Assembly (NCBI GenBank): GCA_039654915.1
Contig: CM077593.1
Coordinates: 53,388,501 to 53,452,500 of the forward strand
From: Aquilaria yunnanensis
Taxonomy: Eukaryota; Streptophyta; Magnoliopsida; Malvales; Thymelaeaceae
Length of the DNA: 64,000 nt
Direction of reading: 5' to 3'
Shown here: piece by piece, positions 41,703 to 53,923 of the stretch
How the letters are laid out: the number at the start of each line of letters is the position of its first letter
How positions within the stretch are numbered: the stretch's first letter is position 1
Made by a program: the position numbers and the translations under genes
Notes under the pieces: generated by a model
What the model was told of the DNA's origin: nothing
What the model saw: only the letters and a program-made list of their open reading frames with translations
Databases searched by the model: none

Positions 41703-44194
41703 TGTTACCGACTCCAGGGTAGTCCAGTTATGCCGTCAAAACTGTGCATTTAAACTCCCGAGTTTGGTGTCTCCTGTAGGTTATCATAACAACGCCCCTA
41801 GTGTACATACTCAAGTGACCCTCTTGAGCACTATGTTAATACGTGCATATTGGTCTAACCATAACACACATATTTACATTTATGAACACTATGGTAGCTA
41901 AGAAGGAAAACACATGCACAAGTCTTAGTTTTGGCTTCCACACATTAGGCAATCTTCTTAGGTTCTAGTGACCAACTACTGCACCTGTAACTTCCACTAA
42001 TAAAACGTATTGTTCTAGCCATGTACCCACATGTTTTATTTGCTCCATTATCAATTAGAGACTTAGATAAAACCAAGGAATTTTTTTTTACATCAATAGC
42101 CCACCTATGGACCAAGTTATGGGCTTTTGAAGTTGGTTACAAAATTCTGACCGAATGAACAGTAACTCAGCCAAATTTGAAATGTCATATCCTTGGCTAC
42201 CGGGCTCCAAATCACAAAATTCAAATTCCCACTTAACCCTATAGATGTCCTCTAGGTGTGGTCAAAATTTCATATCAATATTCATTCTACACAGGGAGGT
42301 ATTAAACTTTAGGTCCATAGTTGAAATTCTGGCAACTTTTGGACCATTTTGCCCATACAATTTTTCCAAACCATGCAAACACTTCATTCACAAGGAGAAG
42401 CCCTCCAAGGCTATCCCATATATTCTCATTACACATAGGAATTACAATCCCATGCTTTTAACAACTTTATGTGGCCAAAATAGAACATACAAGTAAGCAG
42501 CCTATCATTCACACTTAGGCAGCTTTGCACCACATCACTTACATAACCAAAACATTACTCAAACGTTCACATACTTGTCTCATCTTACATACACTACATG
42601 TACATGCATACATGCACTACAATATGGTCTTAACTCAGCTAAATACGCACCCTAAGTTACAGGAGTGCCTGAGATACAATGGAGTCCAAAAACAGGATGC
42701 TTGACAGCTGCTGCACAACACAATAAATACCACCGTTAAAAATACCAAATGTACTCATAAAATCACAAAAATTTCCAGATCATAAGTAGAAATATGTAAG
42801 TTCATATACTTGAAATTTCAGATCAAAAATCAAAGCACAAAGGTTACTTTGAAGGTGATCTTTCTGCTGGACCTGAAATGACAGAATTGAGGGGAGTAAG
42901 TTTCGTTGAGAAACTTAGTAAGGGTAGCACTTGGATTCAATAGGAAATGTAACCATCATTGAAGCCTGCATCCAAAGAAACTAAAACACAAAAAACACAA
43001 TGCATATATACAAGATATAGCAACCAAATCCGGCAGCCATTCACAACCAACAAGGACATGAAATGCAGCAGCAACATAACCATAGATTAGTCCATAAAAC
43101 ACATAATAAAGATAACCAAATCACTATGGCAGCCCTCCTCAAGCTAATGCTTGGTCTTAGGAGGATTTTAACAGTAGTTAGTACTAACTTTGGGCTCTAG
43201 AAACCCTCATTTCACTGCCATCTTTGTGCACTTGACAATAGGTCACAAAACCTTCAATAAGTGCACTCCCCTCACTAAGCTTGGTTCATCAAGCTCATGG
43301 CTCTCTTCCAAGCTTAGCCCTAGCTTCATGGATGTTTGAAAATTGAAGAAAACATTCCATGAGAGCAAGAGAACCCTTACCAAAGTGGGTAGGCCAAAAA
43401 TCAAGCTTGATCCTTGAAGTACCCAAGCAATAGCTCTAGTTTCCTTCCAATTGCTTCCTTTTGCCTTCAATTTCAATCAACTGCAAGTTTGAAGGTGTGG
43501 TGGCTATGGAGGAAGTGTGGCTATGTTCTTGGGCTAGAGGAGGATGAAAATGAGAGAGGGATAAGTGATTTGGCCACTTAAATAGCCTTAAAAATGAGCT
43601 TAAGGCCACAAAACACACTTAACAAGCTTAACCTTCCTTTATGTCATTTTTCCTTCTCACTAATTATGGTTTTGTTTGTCTTGAAATAATTGGTACACAT
43701 GTGAGCAACATTTTTGACTAATTATCAAGTCTTGGCTGCCTCCCCCATTGTGGGATAACCCCACAATTCCACCCTTAGACTTAAGTCAAAAGCTTGAACA
43801 CCTTAAGGTTTACACTAGGACATTTAGGTCCTTATTGCCCTTAGTGTTTCCTTTGTCCAAACTTGTCTTCCATGAGTAATTTGGTCCTCCAATAGCACTT
43901 TCAAGTCATTCATATCCTTCCCATAACTCTCCAAATCTCTTTCTTGAGAGTTTTGCAATTGAGTACCTAAATTTCCAAAACCTTACAAAAAAGTCCATAC
44001 GTTGCTTAACAAAAAAGCAATCCTTAAGGCTTTTCTTAGGGGCCAAGATTACCTACTTTGAACACTTTTAAAAAGGTATTGATCATGCCTTTTACCCCCC
44101 ACAGTTCAATCACTATGGTGAGAATTACATAATATAATAGTTTTTACCCATTATGACACACGTGTAATTCTCCTATTTTTGTGAGGTGGTAACA
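41703..44194 (-). mobile_element. 5' LTR of family C, minus strand
   Basis: Read on the minus strand, the 2,492 bp run TGTTACCACC to GACTCCGGTAACA-like ends (plus strand begins TGTTACCGAC at 41703 and ends GGTGGTAACA at 44194). It breaks into the RT of element B2: the next bases cctgg (44195-44199) are the presumed TSD and begin the B2 codons. No gene. Confidence 0.9.
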
Positions 44195-46285
44195 CCTGGG
44201 GTTAGTTGTCTATTACAAGAGATTTGTGCCAAAAATTTTCTATTATAGCAGGTCCCATGACCCAGTTAACTAGAAAGAACCAGAAATTTGTCTGGGAAAG
44301 CAAATGTGAAGAAAGCTTCCAAGAGTTTAAAAAGAGGCTAACAACAACTCCTATGTTGGTTTTACTAGATCTTAAAAAGGACAATGAGGTATATACAAAT
44401 GCATCCCATGTAGGATTAGGTTGTGTCTTAATGCAAAACAAACAGGCTATTGTTTTTGGATCAAGACAATTAAGAGCACATGAAAAGAAGTATCTAGTGC
44501 ATGACCTGGAACTAGCAACAGTAGTCTTTGCTCTTAAGCAATGGAGACACTACCTATTGGGTAATAAATTTTAGGTCTATACAGACCACAAAAGCCTCAA
44601 GTACCTTTTCACTCTGAAGGACTTAAACATGAAATAGAAAAGATGGTTGGAGTACTTGAAGGATTTTGACTATGTAATTGAATACACAGCTGGTAAAGCC
44701 AATGTAGTGGCAGATGCCCTAAGTAGGAATTATACTGGAATGCTGAAAGGAGGAGGAGGTGAACCTAAGGCCGAGAGGCTTAGCCTTACTTTCTTAGAAA
44801 GCCAGTGGCTGACATGGGGGCATGAGCAACTTAGTGTGCTCACCATTACCCTTGAATATATGGAACTCATTAGGGAAGCACAACTTGGTGATGAAAACAT
44901 TGGATTGGTGTTTGGCCAAAGAAAGGGAGAACTATTTCAAGGATTTTCCTATAAGCAATGATTTCTATGCTTCCAGAACAAATTATATGTGGCTGAAAAG
45001 GATGACATAAGATTCCAAATTCTAGAAGAGGCACACTCTATTAAACTTAGCATGCATCCTGGAGCCACAAAAAATGTACCATGCTCTTAGGACTTACTTT
45101 TGGTGGCCATATATGAAACATGACATTAGCACTCATGTAGCTAAATGTGAAGTGTGCCAACAAGTAAAGGTTGAGCACTAGAATCCAGGAAGGAAGCTTC
45201 AGAGCTTACCCATATTGGAAAGGAAGTGGGGGTCCATAACCATGGATTTTGTAGTGGGAATTCTAGAAATAAGAAGGAAACATAATGCCATTTGGGTCAT
45301 TGTAGATAGATTGACTAAGGTAGCCTATTTTCTTCCAATGAATCTCACTGATTTTGTAGATAAACTTGCCCAACTTTACATAAGGGCGGTAGTGAGACTT
45401 CATGGAGTACCTGATGATTTTGTGTTAGATAGGGATTTTAGGATTCTTTCTAGGTTTTGGAAATCCTTACATTAGGCATTAGGAACTAAACTTAAGTTTA
45501 GTTCAGCATCCCATCCACAAACTAGTGGACAAACAAAAAGAACAATCCAAACTCTGGAAGATATGCGATGGTGTTGTGTCATTAATTTCCAAGGAGAATG
45601 GGATATGCATCTCCCACTAGTGGAATTCTCTTATAACAATGGTTATCATTCAGTGATTGGGATGGCTCCACATGAAGCCTTGTATGGCAGGAAGTGTAAT
45701 ACACCTCATTAGGACCAGATATTGTTAAAGAGACCACTAAAAAGATAAAAATAATTAAGGCTAGAATCAAGGCTGCTAATGATAGGCAGCAGTCTTATGC
45801 AAACCTGAAAAGGAGAAAAGATTTGGAATTCCGGGAAGGGGATTGGGTGTGGCTTAAAGTTTCTCCTATGAAAGGAGTGATAATATTTGAGAAGAAAGGA
45901 AAATTAGCACCCAGATACATAGGACCATACCAAGTATTAGCCAAAGTTGGGAATGTGGCATACAAGTTGGACTTCCACCTGAACTTGGAAAAATACATTA
46001 TGTGTTTTTATGTAAGCTTACTTAAGAAGTATGTTCCAAGTTCAAAACAAATAAAAGTACCTACTAGTGTACCTATAGCCCCAAACCTTTGTTATGAAGA
46101 GCTACCAATTTAGTTCCTAGCCAGTGACACTAGGAAGTTGAGAAGTAGGTGGATTTGTATGATTAAGGTTTAGTGGAGTAATCATATTCCAAAAGAGGCA
46201 ACTTGGGAAATAGAACAGGAAATTGCTGAGAATTACCCTTATTTGTACCCAAAACTTGTGAAGAATTTGGAGGACCAAATTCTTT
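44195..46285 (+). pseudogene. pol of chromovirus B2, 3' part
   Basis: The sequence begins in the conserved end of RT ([13 protein letters not shown]), directly after the family C LTR. RNase H follows ([17 protein letters not shown], where Asn replaces the catalytic Asp of TDAS; then [18 protein letters not shown]). Next are the zinc finger (CEVCQQVKVEH), integrase core (MDFVVGILE, DRDFRILSRFW, QTKRTIQTLEDM) with the Glu region altered, and the tail ending YLYPKLVKNLEDQIL-like at 46285. Several stops (44572, 44636, 45181, 45475, 45711) and frameshifts are present. The 5' half of B2 must lie left of the window or be lost. Closely related to B, though the LTRs differ. Confidence 0.87.
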
Positions 46286-46299
46286 AAGGAGGGGGGAGT
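46286..46299 (+). other. Polypurine tract of element B2
   Basis: AAGGAGGGGGGAGT directly precedes the LTR start TGTCAGGAC at 46300. Confidence 0.85.
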
Positions 46300-49086
46300 T
46301 GTCAGGACACAACCTCAGTGCTTGGGCCATGCCAAAAATGTAAGAAAAATACATTAAAACCAAGAGGGACTCAAATGAAAATGTGGAAAGTGGGGTATAT
46401 ATGCAACTAAGAACTAACGGGCTAAAAAATCTATGTTTAAATGGCTTAAGTTGTTAATGGTGAGAAACAAAGAATAAGGGCCAAATTGAACATTCTTTCG
46501 GGTAGTAATAATGAGACAAAGAAGTATGGAAGGAGTACAATGAGCCATGCAAGTACTGAGTGCACTAAGGCTAGCATTAGCCTATTTTTAATGCCATTTG
46601 GCATACACCTAGTAATGCATGCATCCATTAAACAATTAAGCCATGATTTCAAGTTAATGCCTTCCCTAGTGAGCTTGACTATGTTTCTTGGTGTTCTTGG
46701 GTTCGAAAGCTTTGGGTTTGAACCAAATCCTTGGTGATTTCACTTGAATTGGAAAATCAAGCTCAACATTGGTGTTCTTGGCCTTAGGCGACATTGTAAT
46801 TGAATTTTCAAGATGAGGCTTGGGGATTCAAGTTGGCCGAGAGCTCTAAAGCAAAGAATTGGAAAGGATTACTGTTCACTACTTGATTTTGGTATTGTTC
46901 CATGTTCAAGTTAGTGATTTGGCTTCTAAGTGATGGTATATTGAGCTATATGATCTTAGAATGCTATAAGGGGCATGTATGGAACCTTCGGGTTTATAGT
47001 TTATGTTGGCTAGCTAATCACTAATGGCAAGTACTTAGAGTTCATTGATAGGAGGGCCAACCTATATTTTAACTTGGAGCTGTAGTGGAAAGGATGGTTA
47101 TATGGTGAAGATTGATGGAACTTATGTATGTACTTGGTAGTTTGGCTTTGGCTGAAAAGAACATTGTGTTTGTGGTGTGTGAGTTGTGTGCTCGGTCACT
47201 TGGATGTGCTCGCTGACCCCTCATAGTTGTCGTTGTTATGTGTAGATATTATTATACTTGCGATTTTGATATTTTCTTGTCTTTCTTGCAGGTAAAGTAC
47301 TGCTAAATGGAGCTTAAGCCTTCGGGGTTAACTAAATAAGCTCCTTGGAGCTGTAGTAATTCTTACTGAGTTTATGAAACTCATGCCCCTTTTCTATATG
47401 TCTTAAGAAAAGGCTTTGAGCTTGATTGAGTTTTGTAGTTGCTTGTGTGCTAAGTTTTAGCTCAGTTTTGCCAAGGTATGTATCTAACCAAAAGCTTGGC
47501 TTATAAGTACATAGTGCAAGTCTTATGTTAAGGCATAAACCCATGTGTTTGAGTTTGCAGGTTTGTGTAGATTTGTGGGACAAGTATAGGATCAATGGAT
47601 GTGTGCTCATGGGCTTTGGTAGGATGGTTTGCACTTATGGGTATGGGTATGGTTGTAGGCATTTTCCTACAAACTTTGGTTTTACTTGGAAGTATGGGCA
47701 TGTAATGCATAATAATGGCTATTTTGGATTTTGAGTACTCTTGGAATAGTTCGAAGTATGTAGTACTTGTGTGGAGATTTTTTTATGTACATATAGCCTT
47801 AGTTGAATCATGGAACTATTATGTAAATGTTATGAATGAATGAAATGCCAAGCTATGCTATTAGTACTTGTTCCAGGAAATTTTTGTACCATAATGTGCT
47901 AAACCTCTCCTGGTTCTTGTTAGGCCGAATGTGCAAGGGCATGAGAAGTTTGTTTTCAAAACATTGAAAGATGTGGGCTTCTTGGTTGACATGCATTACA
48001 ATGGTACACTTGATGAGCACACACCCTAAACACATAAGTATACAAGTGTATATGCCTTGCCTTGTGTTGCAAGTAACCTTATAAGCTAACATCCATCGGC
48101 ATCTTCATTGTACGACATGGTAGGCCTAAGAAGGACTTCCTATATAGAGATACTGGTAGAGGAGAATTTCGACATGCGATTGCCTGAAATGCTCAAAAGA
48201 ACAGGGGTTAGGAGGTCCCCGAGTTGTGTTTCCGAGGAAGGAGCCTCCGACGCCCAAGTCAGTATTTGGGGATCAATGAGTAGGAAGTGGAGAGTAGAAA
48301 GTAGAGAGTCTCTTAAGGGTTCAGCCTTTGCTTACCAAGGTCGTTCCCCAAGTATTTATAGGAAAGCGTTGGGAGAAGTCTGTTTGACATAGCCCGCTTA
48401 GATCATGACACTTGTTCGGCCAGATGCAGTTCGTACCATCGGGGAAGGGGATCTCCAACTGGCCATAGGCCGTTTTGGCCAGAATTCAGGGCCGTGAGAG
48501 GCCTGTGTGTTAGGGGCGTTTGCAAGGTCCCTATGTCAGAGGCTCCCTAACCATTTTCATCATGTCCACAAGACCCCTTCCATGAAAAAGACCTCTTCGA
48601 GATATGAGAGCTTCTTGCCGAGGTTGCCCTAGTCTTTCGGAAGGCCCCTCGGTAGAGAAGATTCCCTTTGGAGGATGTTTTCCCCTGCCGAGGATGGTGA
48701 GTCTACTTTTCCCGAAGTTGGTTAGGATATCTTACCGAGGGTGGCAGTGTCCCATGTTCCTGAGGTCAGTCCTGTTATTCCCCGAGGGTGATGCTCATCT
48801 TTACCGAGGGTGGTGTTCATCAGAAGTTGGGAATTTGAAGGGTAACAGCCCTTTGGCTATCATAAGTCTTGCCTTGAAATGCAAGTAATGGACTAAAACT
48901 ATTGGACTTAGCCTCCTGGGGTCTTAAGATTACATGTATTAAGCTATAAAGAAGTAAATTGGCCGAGACCTATGTTTACATATAAAACATTATAAGTGCA
49001 AGAATTGAGTAAAAATGTTAGTGCCTTGGTAGCACAGTTGAGTAGCACTATAGGTGCACAGGTTGGGGCCTATGTGGGGTGTGATA
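46300..49086 (+). mobile_element. 3' LTR of chromovirus B2, split by a solo Tat LTR
   Basis: The LTR runs TGTCAGGACACAACC to GGGGTGTGATA, where the usual CA end has become TA. It is distantly related to family B LTRs, with shared blocks such as TGCAAGTCTTATG and GCCTCCTGGGG. It contains the minus-strand Tat LTR 48087-48862; net length is about 2.0 kb. It ends next to antisense-gene sequence of Tat element F, so B2 is inserted in F. Confidence 0.85.
48087..48862 (-). mobile_element. Solo Tat LTR G
   Basis: On the minus strand the 776 bp begin TGATAGCCAAAGGGC at 48862 and end near GCCGATGGATGTTA at 48087 (CA end changed to TA). The flanks are taagc (48082-48086) and taagt (48863-48867), a TSD with one mismatch. 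It contains CTATAAATACTT on the minus strand near 48362, a degenerate G-box, and ATGTCGTACAATGAAGATGC near its end, which encodes MSYNEDA. Confidence 0.85.
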
Positions 49087-50206
49087 TCGACCACCTCCGC
49101 TTGGTCTTCTGGGAAAGTGGGAATGGAGTCCTCCTTATTTTTCTTTGACCATGGTGCTGAGGATGATCAACCAGCCACCTTCTTCCTCTTCGGTGCTTTT
49201 GTCTTCTACTATTCTCGCTTCTGGGCTTGACTGAGGAAGAGACTCTTGTAAAAAGCTGCTAACTTGTCACCCATCTCTACAAGGAGAAAAAAATTAGTGT
49301 AAGTATGGAAAAATCCAAAAAAATACGTTGGAAAAGAGCATAGTCTCTGCAAGTTCCAAATAGGAGAGTTCATTCTGAAGAAGCTTGACAAGTCAAGACT
49401 TCTTCCCGTCCACTACTGGTTTTGGCATGTCCAAGTCAGTAATATGTTCTTTAATGACACCAAGTTCCCAAAATACCTCTTCAACGATAAAATTCCATTT
49501 CATGGTGAAAATGTACAATAAAGGTAAATAAGCCTTTTTAGACCAGTCAACTATCACCCGAATACAGGTATCAAATTCCTCGAACTGAGATTCAAGTTCG
49601 AGGCTAAACAGCTTCAATGGATCTGTCACGTTGATATCAAGTGTCCCCGAAGCCCACTTGGTTGGCATGCCTTTCCACTGCTTGTCCACCTTCAAAAAAA
49701 TTTACTTCTTCTGCCACCCTTGCCAACTATCCCTTGTTCCAAAGGTGAAGGTGAATTTTTTGCTCCATGATCCCCGGTGAAGTAAGAAGTAGAACCCTCC
49801 CTTCGGAACGGGGTGAATTTTGTAGTACTGCATGAAAAAGTTGAAGTAGGGTTCTATGTTAAAAACCGCCACACATGCAGAGAAAGGTGTTGAAGTAGGA
49901 ATAAGATTTTGGTGGCAGCTAGTTAACAGCTATGCCATGAAATTGGCAAAAGTCACTCACCATCCTTTGAGGGGGATACTAAAGTCCAACCTTCAGCTGT
50001 GCTCTGAAGGCAGTGATATCTTTTCTCCTAGGAGAATAGTTAGGCATATTGGGACTAGGAAGCCTAGTGAGGGCATAGGAGGGAAGAAAAAATTTGGCTA
50101 ACCACTTCTTCCGTTTTTCTGAAGTGGAACAGCTTAGATGAGAATTGAGAGGAAGCCAACTCTCAGGAACTGATTGAACTTTGGCTTGGGAATAAGACAT
50201 GTTCAA
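49087..50206 (-). pseudogene. Antisense gene remnant of Tat element F
   Basis: On the minus strand from 50206 (or the second ATG at 50200), the product resembles exon 1 of the antisense gene of element A: VPESWLPLNSHLSCSTSEKRKKWLAKFFLPSYALTRLP, then FRAQLKVGL, and after frameshifts the segment VDKQWKGMPTKWASGTLDINVTDPLKL...DWSKKAYLPLLYIFTMKWNFIVEEVF. The exon 2 start MGDKLAAFYKSLF lies near 49272 and its upstream acceptor (TCTCCTTGTAG) is kept, but the matching donor GT is lost. The coiled-coil exon is absent because element B2 begins at 49086. It confirms that the antisense gene is a heritable part of these Tat elements. Confidence 0.85.
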
Positions 50207-50377
50207 AAAAAAAGAACCCTAACCTCGGTAGTAAGCAAAGAAATGGGAATAACAAGAACAACTGATTCATAAATAAACACACCAAATTTAGAAAGAAAAT
50301 GGGAACTTCGGAGAATGCCGCAAACCTATCTGGAAATCGCTTTGCTGGTCTCACCGCCATGAAACAAATATGGAAGG
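50207..50377 (+). other. 3' noncoding region of Tat element F, first part
   Basis: This corresponds to the 5' leader of the antisense gene (compare 16499-16700 in A). It ends at TSD gaagg (50373-50377), where solo LTR E is inserted. No gene. Confidence 0.65.
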
Positions 50378-51159
50378 TGATAGCCGAGGTGCCTATCACT
50401 GGCTGAGCTCCCAGGTCTGACAGAGTACCGAGTTCGCCAAAGGTAAACTGCTAGCCGAGGTCGAAAAGATGAAGATCCCTCTGGCCTAATGTAGGGAATT
50501 CGCTTCCTTGCGAAATGGTAAGACCAACCTCGGTAGAGAGATCAGAGCCCCTTCGGAAATGGGGGTATCCCTAGGAGGACCCATCCTCGGGGAATACATT
50601 ACCCGAGACGTCAGAGTAGCCTCGAAAGGTATGAACAAGGCATTTAAGGAGCCTCTGACACCTCCCCAAAAAATTCATCCCCCAAGTACACTCTGACACG
50701 CTATCACTGGAGCACGCCATCAGAGGGATGTCTCGATATGACACTCTCGGAATACCTAGGCTGTCAGCCAGGCAACCTTTGCTGAGATAAACATCGCTTC
50801 GCTCCCGGAAAAGCAAGGATCACATCCCACCGGACACGTGTCGTGATCTGGAGCGACCACAAGAGGAAAACGTCTTCTGTATGCCTCCTTTATAAAATAC
50901 CCGGGAAGCGCCCTAGCGGGGTAAGGCAAGGGAGAGAAGAAAAAGAGTTCTCTTTGAATATACAAGAGAGCACGTAATCCGATTATCTGAAAATAATGAC
51001 TTGGGCGTCGGAGGCTCCTCCCCGGGGACCTCCTGACCTGTGTTTTCTGGAGTATTTCTGGTACATTCCACTAGGGAATCTCCTCCAAAAGTTCTCTCCT
51101 CCATCAGAAGTCTTCCCTACCCGTACAATGACACATAATGAAGCCGCCGCAGGCCACCA
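50378..51159 (+). mobile_element. Solo Tat LTR E
   Basis: The 782 bp run TGATAGCCGAGG to GCAGGCCACCA with TSD gaagg on both sides (50373-50377 and 51160-51164). G-box ACACGTGTCGTGATCT is near 50836 and a TTTATAAAAT TATA box near 50889. ATG 51129 encodes MTHNEAAAGH at the LTR end. It separates the antisense gene of F from its promoter. Confidence 0.93.
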
Positions 51160-51164
51160 GAAGG

Positions 51165-51832
51165 TGAGAGGAAATTCAAGAACAAAGGAAATGAAAGTTG
51201 AAGAAGTATGGAAACTCGGAAGGGGAAAGGCTTTATATAGACCGAAGGAGGTAGGTAAAGCATCGCTTGAAGGGACGCAACTGACGTAACAGACACAACG
51301 AATTGCCAATCAGCTAAAGACACGTGTCAAACTATGCAAAAACCAAGGGCATGCCTCCTGATAGTAGCAGGCCTATACCCGCCTAATCCAAAGTGATGTA
51401 ATTGCTCCATCAGAAGAGAAGATGGTTTACTAACAAGAAAGTAGAAATGGAGGATTTGGACTAAGTACATCAGAAGAGAAGATGGTTCACTAACAATGAG
51501 GTTATAGCTCCTCATCTCCAAAGATGCAAGTACGGCCAGATGGAGGATTTGGACTAAGTACATGAAATAGCTCCTCTGATTCCAATGGTGTGACCTCACC
51601 AAAAAATAAGAAGATGGTTCAAAGCAACATCCTCATCAAGGGCTCAAAATAGAAGGCAAATAAGTAGCCTCCAAAAAGGCTGAGAATGCAACTTCGGCAA
51701 AAAGTGGGGTTTTTTCTTGAAGAGCTAGCAAGAGTAAGGTCTCTTGGCCGAAGGATAGCTTCAGCATCTTATTACACACTCCCAACCGACTAACCCCGAA
51801 GACAAGACTTTGGCTTCTCTGAGCGGGGCATG
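51165..51832 (+). other. 3' noncoding region of Tat element F, second part
   Basis: The antisense TATA box CTATATAAAG lies at 51240-51231 on the minus strand. Short direct repeats follow: CATCAGAAGAGAAGATGGT occurs at about 51409 and 51468, and GGAGGATTTGGACTAAGTAC at about 51449 and 51542. It ends with the polypurine-like GAGCGGGGCATG at 51832. No protein-coding gene is credible. Confidence 0.7.
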
Positions 51833-52563
51833 TGATAAGCAAAGAGCTATCACCCTCAAGACCTCCTAATCTACTGTCTTGTCACTACCCTCAGAAGGGT
51901 CTTAGCCCCCAACCTCATGGGATTCTCCGTACTACCCTGGTAAAGTAACATGACCAACTTTGGGAAAAAGGTGCCCATACCACCCTCGGATTGTGAAACT
52001 ACCAACCTTGAAAAAGTATATCCACTATCCTTGACAGAGGACATAGTTTCCCAAAGATGGTCTGCTCTCCCGAAGGGTCTTCCCCAATAGCCCTCGAGGA
52101 TAAATCTTTGCTTGAAGGGGTTTCACATCCCCAAAGTGGTCTCACGGAGAAACGAAAAAAATGGTTAAGGAGCCTCTAACAAAGAGACCTTACACATGTC
52201 CTTACCTTCTCGCCAGAATGGCCTACGGCCAGCTGGAGATACGTGCCTTCGAGGGTATGAACCAGATCTAGCTGAACACGTGTCATGATCTGGATAGGCT
52301 GTGTAAAATGGCCTCCTCCCTTCACCTTCCTATAAATACTTAGGAGGGTCCTTGGTAATAACAATGGGACTATCTTCTTTATACTCTATACTCTTAAACA
52401 ACTTCTCTCTTATAAACTGACTTTGGTGTCAAAGGCTCCTCCCCCAGAAACACACTCTGGGGAGCTCTTCACCCACATTCTTCAAAATCTTGCAAATATC
52501 TTCTCATCAGAAGTCCTCCCTTTAGGCCAACATGTCATACAACGAAGATGCCACCGGGCATCA
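51833..52563 (+). mobile_element. 3' LTR of Tat element F
   Basis: The 731 bp run TGATAAGCAAAGAGC to CACCGGGCATCA. G-box ACACGTGTCATGATCT is near 52279 and TATA box CTATAAATAC near 52331. ATG near 52532 encodes MSYNEDATGH. The next bases, agttc, start a family C LTR fragment, so F sits inside a C LTR. Confidence 0.87.
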
Positions 52564-53316
52564 AGTTCCTATTTCCAAGAGCATGTAATTACTATGTGTA
52601 TTCGACATGTATGGGATAGCTTTGGATGGATTAGCCCTTGTGAATGAAATGTTTGCACACTTATGAAATTTTGTATGGGCATAATGGTCATAAAGTGGAT
52701 AGAATTTTGACCCTACACTTAAAGTTCTATATATCCTTGTGTAGAGTGAATCTTGGTATGACATTTTGACCACATCTAGAGCACATCTAGAGGTTTAATT
52801 AAGATTTTGAATTCCTACATTCCTATAGCAACATTATGACATTCAAATGTGGCTGATTTACTGTTCATTTGGTCAAAATTTTGTAACCAACTTAAAAAAT
52901 CCATAATTTGGTCCATAGGTGGGGTATTAATGTAAAACAAAATTCCTTGGTTTTGTCTAAGTTTCTACTTGATAATGGAGCAAATAAAACAAGGGGTACA
53001 TGGTAGATTAATATGGTTTTTTTAGAGAGGTTCGGTGCAATGGCTGGAATTAAAAACTTAACAAGATTGCCTAATGTATGGTAGCCAAGTTAGGACTTGT
53101 GCTAGTGTTTTTCTTCCTTGCTGACATGATGTTCATAAAATGTGAATATATGTGTAATGGTTGTACCAATATGTATGTATTCATACAGTGCCCAAAAGGG
53201 CTAGTTGGGTATGCATATTAAAGGTATTGTTTCAATGGCTTACAGGACATACCAATCCTGGGTTTTTAAATGCACAAATTTGGCACCATAACTGAACTAC
53301 CCCAAAGTGGGAAACA
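52564..53316 (+). mobile_element. Family C LTR fragment (3' third), host of element F
   Basis: Aligns from agttcctatttcc with about 3230-3992 of the solo C LTR and ends GTGGGAAACA at 53316. The missing 5' part presumably lies on the far side of the nest, left of the window. No primer site follows. Confidence 0.82.
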
Positions 53317-53923
53317 AATAGTTTTGGTGAATTAAAACTATGGCCTAGTCAACCAAGTGAAGTGCATGTGTACAAAGGCACGGTTAGTTTAAGCAACTTA
53401 TGGCACAAGTTGTTATAGTTTGGAAATATGACTTGGGGTGGTGTTTCACTAAACCTAGGGTATTTTAAGTGGTACAAGAGCTATAGGAATTTAGTGAAAT
53501 CACCTAAGGGCCAAATAAGGCACTACAAGGAAAATAAGGGCACATCGTGCATTTGGGCACAATTTGAGCTCTGGTGCCCATGGGAAGCCTAGATTGGATA
53601 ATGTGGGAGGTTGGCATGGCTTGGGAGGTTACTTGACACCCAAGTAAGTGCAAGCTATCCTAAAGAATCAAAAGGAACACTAAGAGCTCTAAGGAGGTAG
53701 GTGACTTAGAACTCAAGCTAAGCTACTTAGGCACATTGAGAGTTCTTCGAGGTGCAAGGTAGTCAAGCTACCTTAGTGCATTTGGGAACTTAATTTGTGA
53801 TAGGAAACACAAGGAGGACTTAGAGCAAGCATGATTCCTAGTAATGGCCAAGCCTTTGAAGTGTAGCAAGTGCCAAGCTTAATTTCATGCAAGGTTCACC
53901 AAGGAAAGTGGAGGCTTAGTAAC
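53317..53923 (+). other. Unassigned AT-rich stretch
   Basis: No ORF, LTR end or primer site recognised. It lies between the family C LTR fragment and the D-like LTR. Confidence 0.4.

Noticed and set aside
48108..48888. Plus-strand ORFs of about 94 codons at 48108-48392 and 48604-48888
   Set aside because: They lie on the antisense strand of solo Tat LTR G and match no family.
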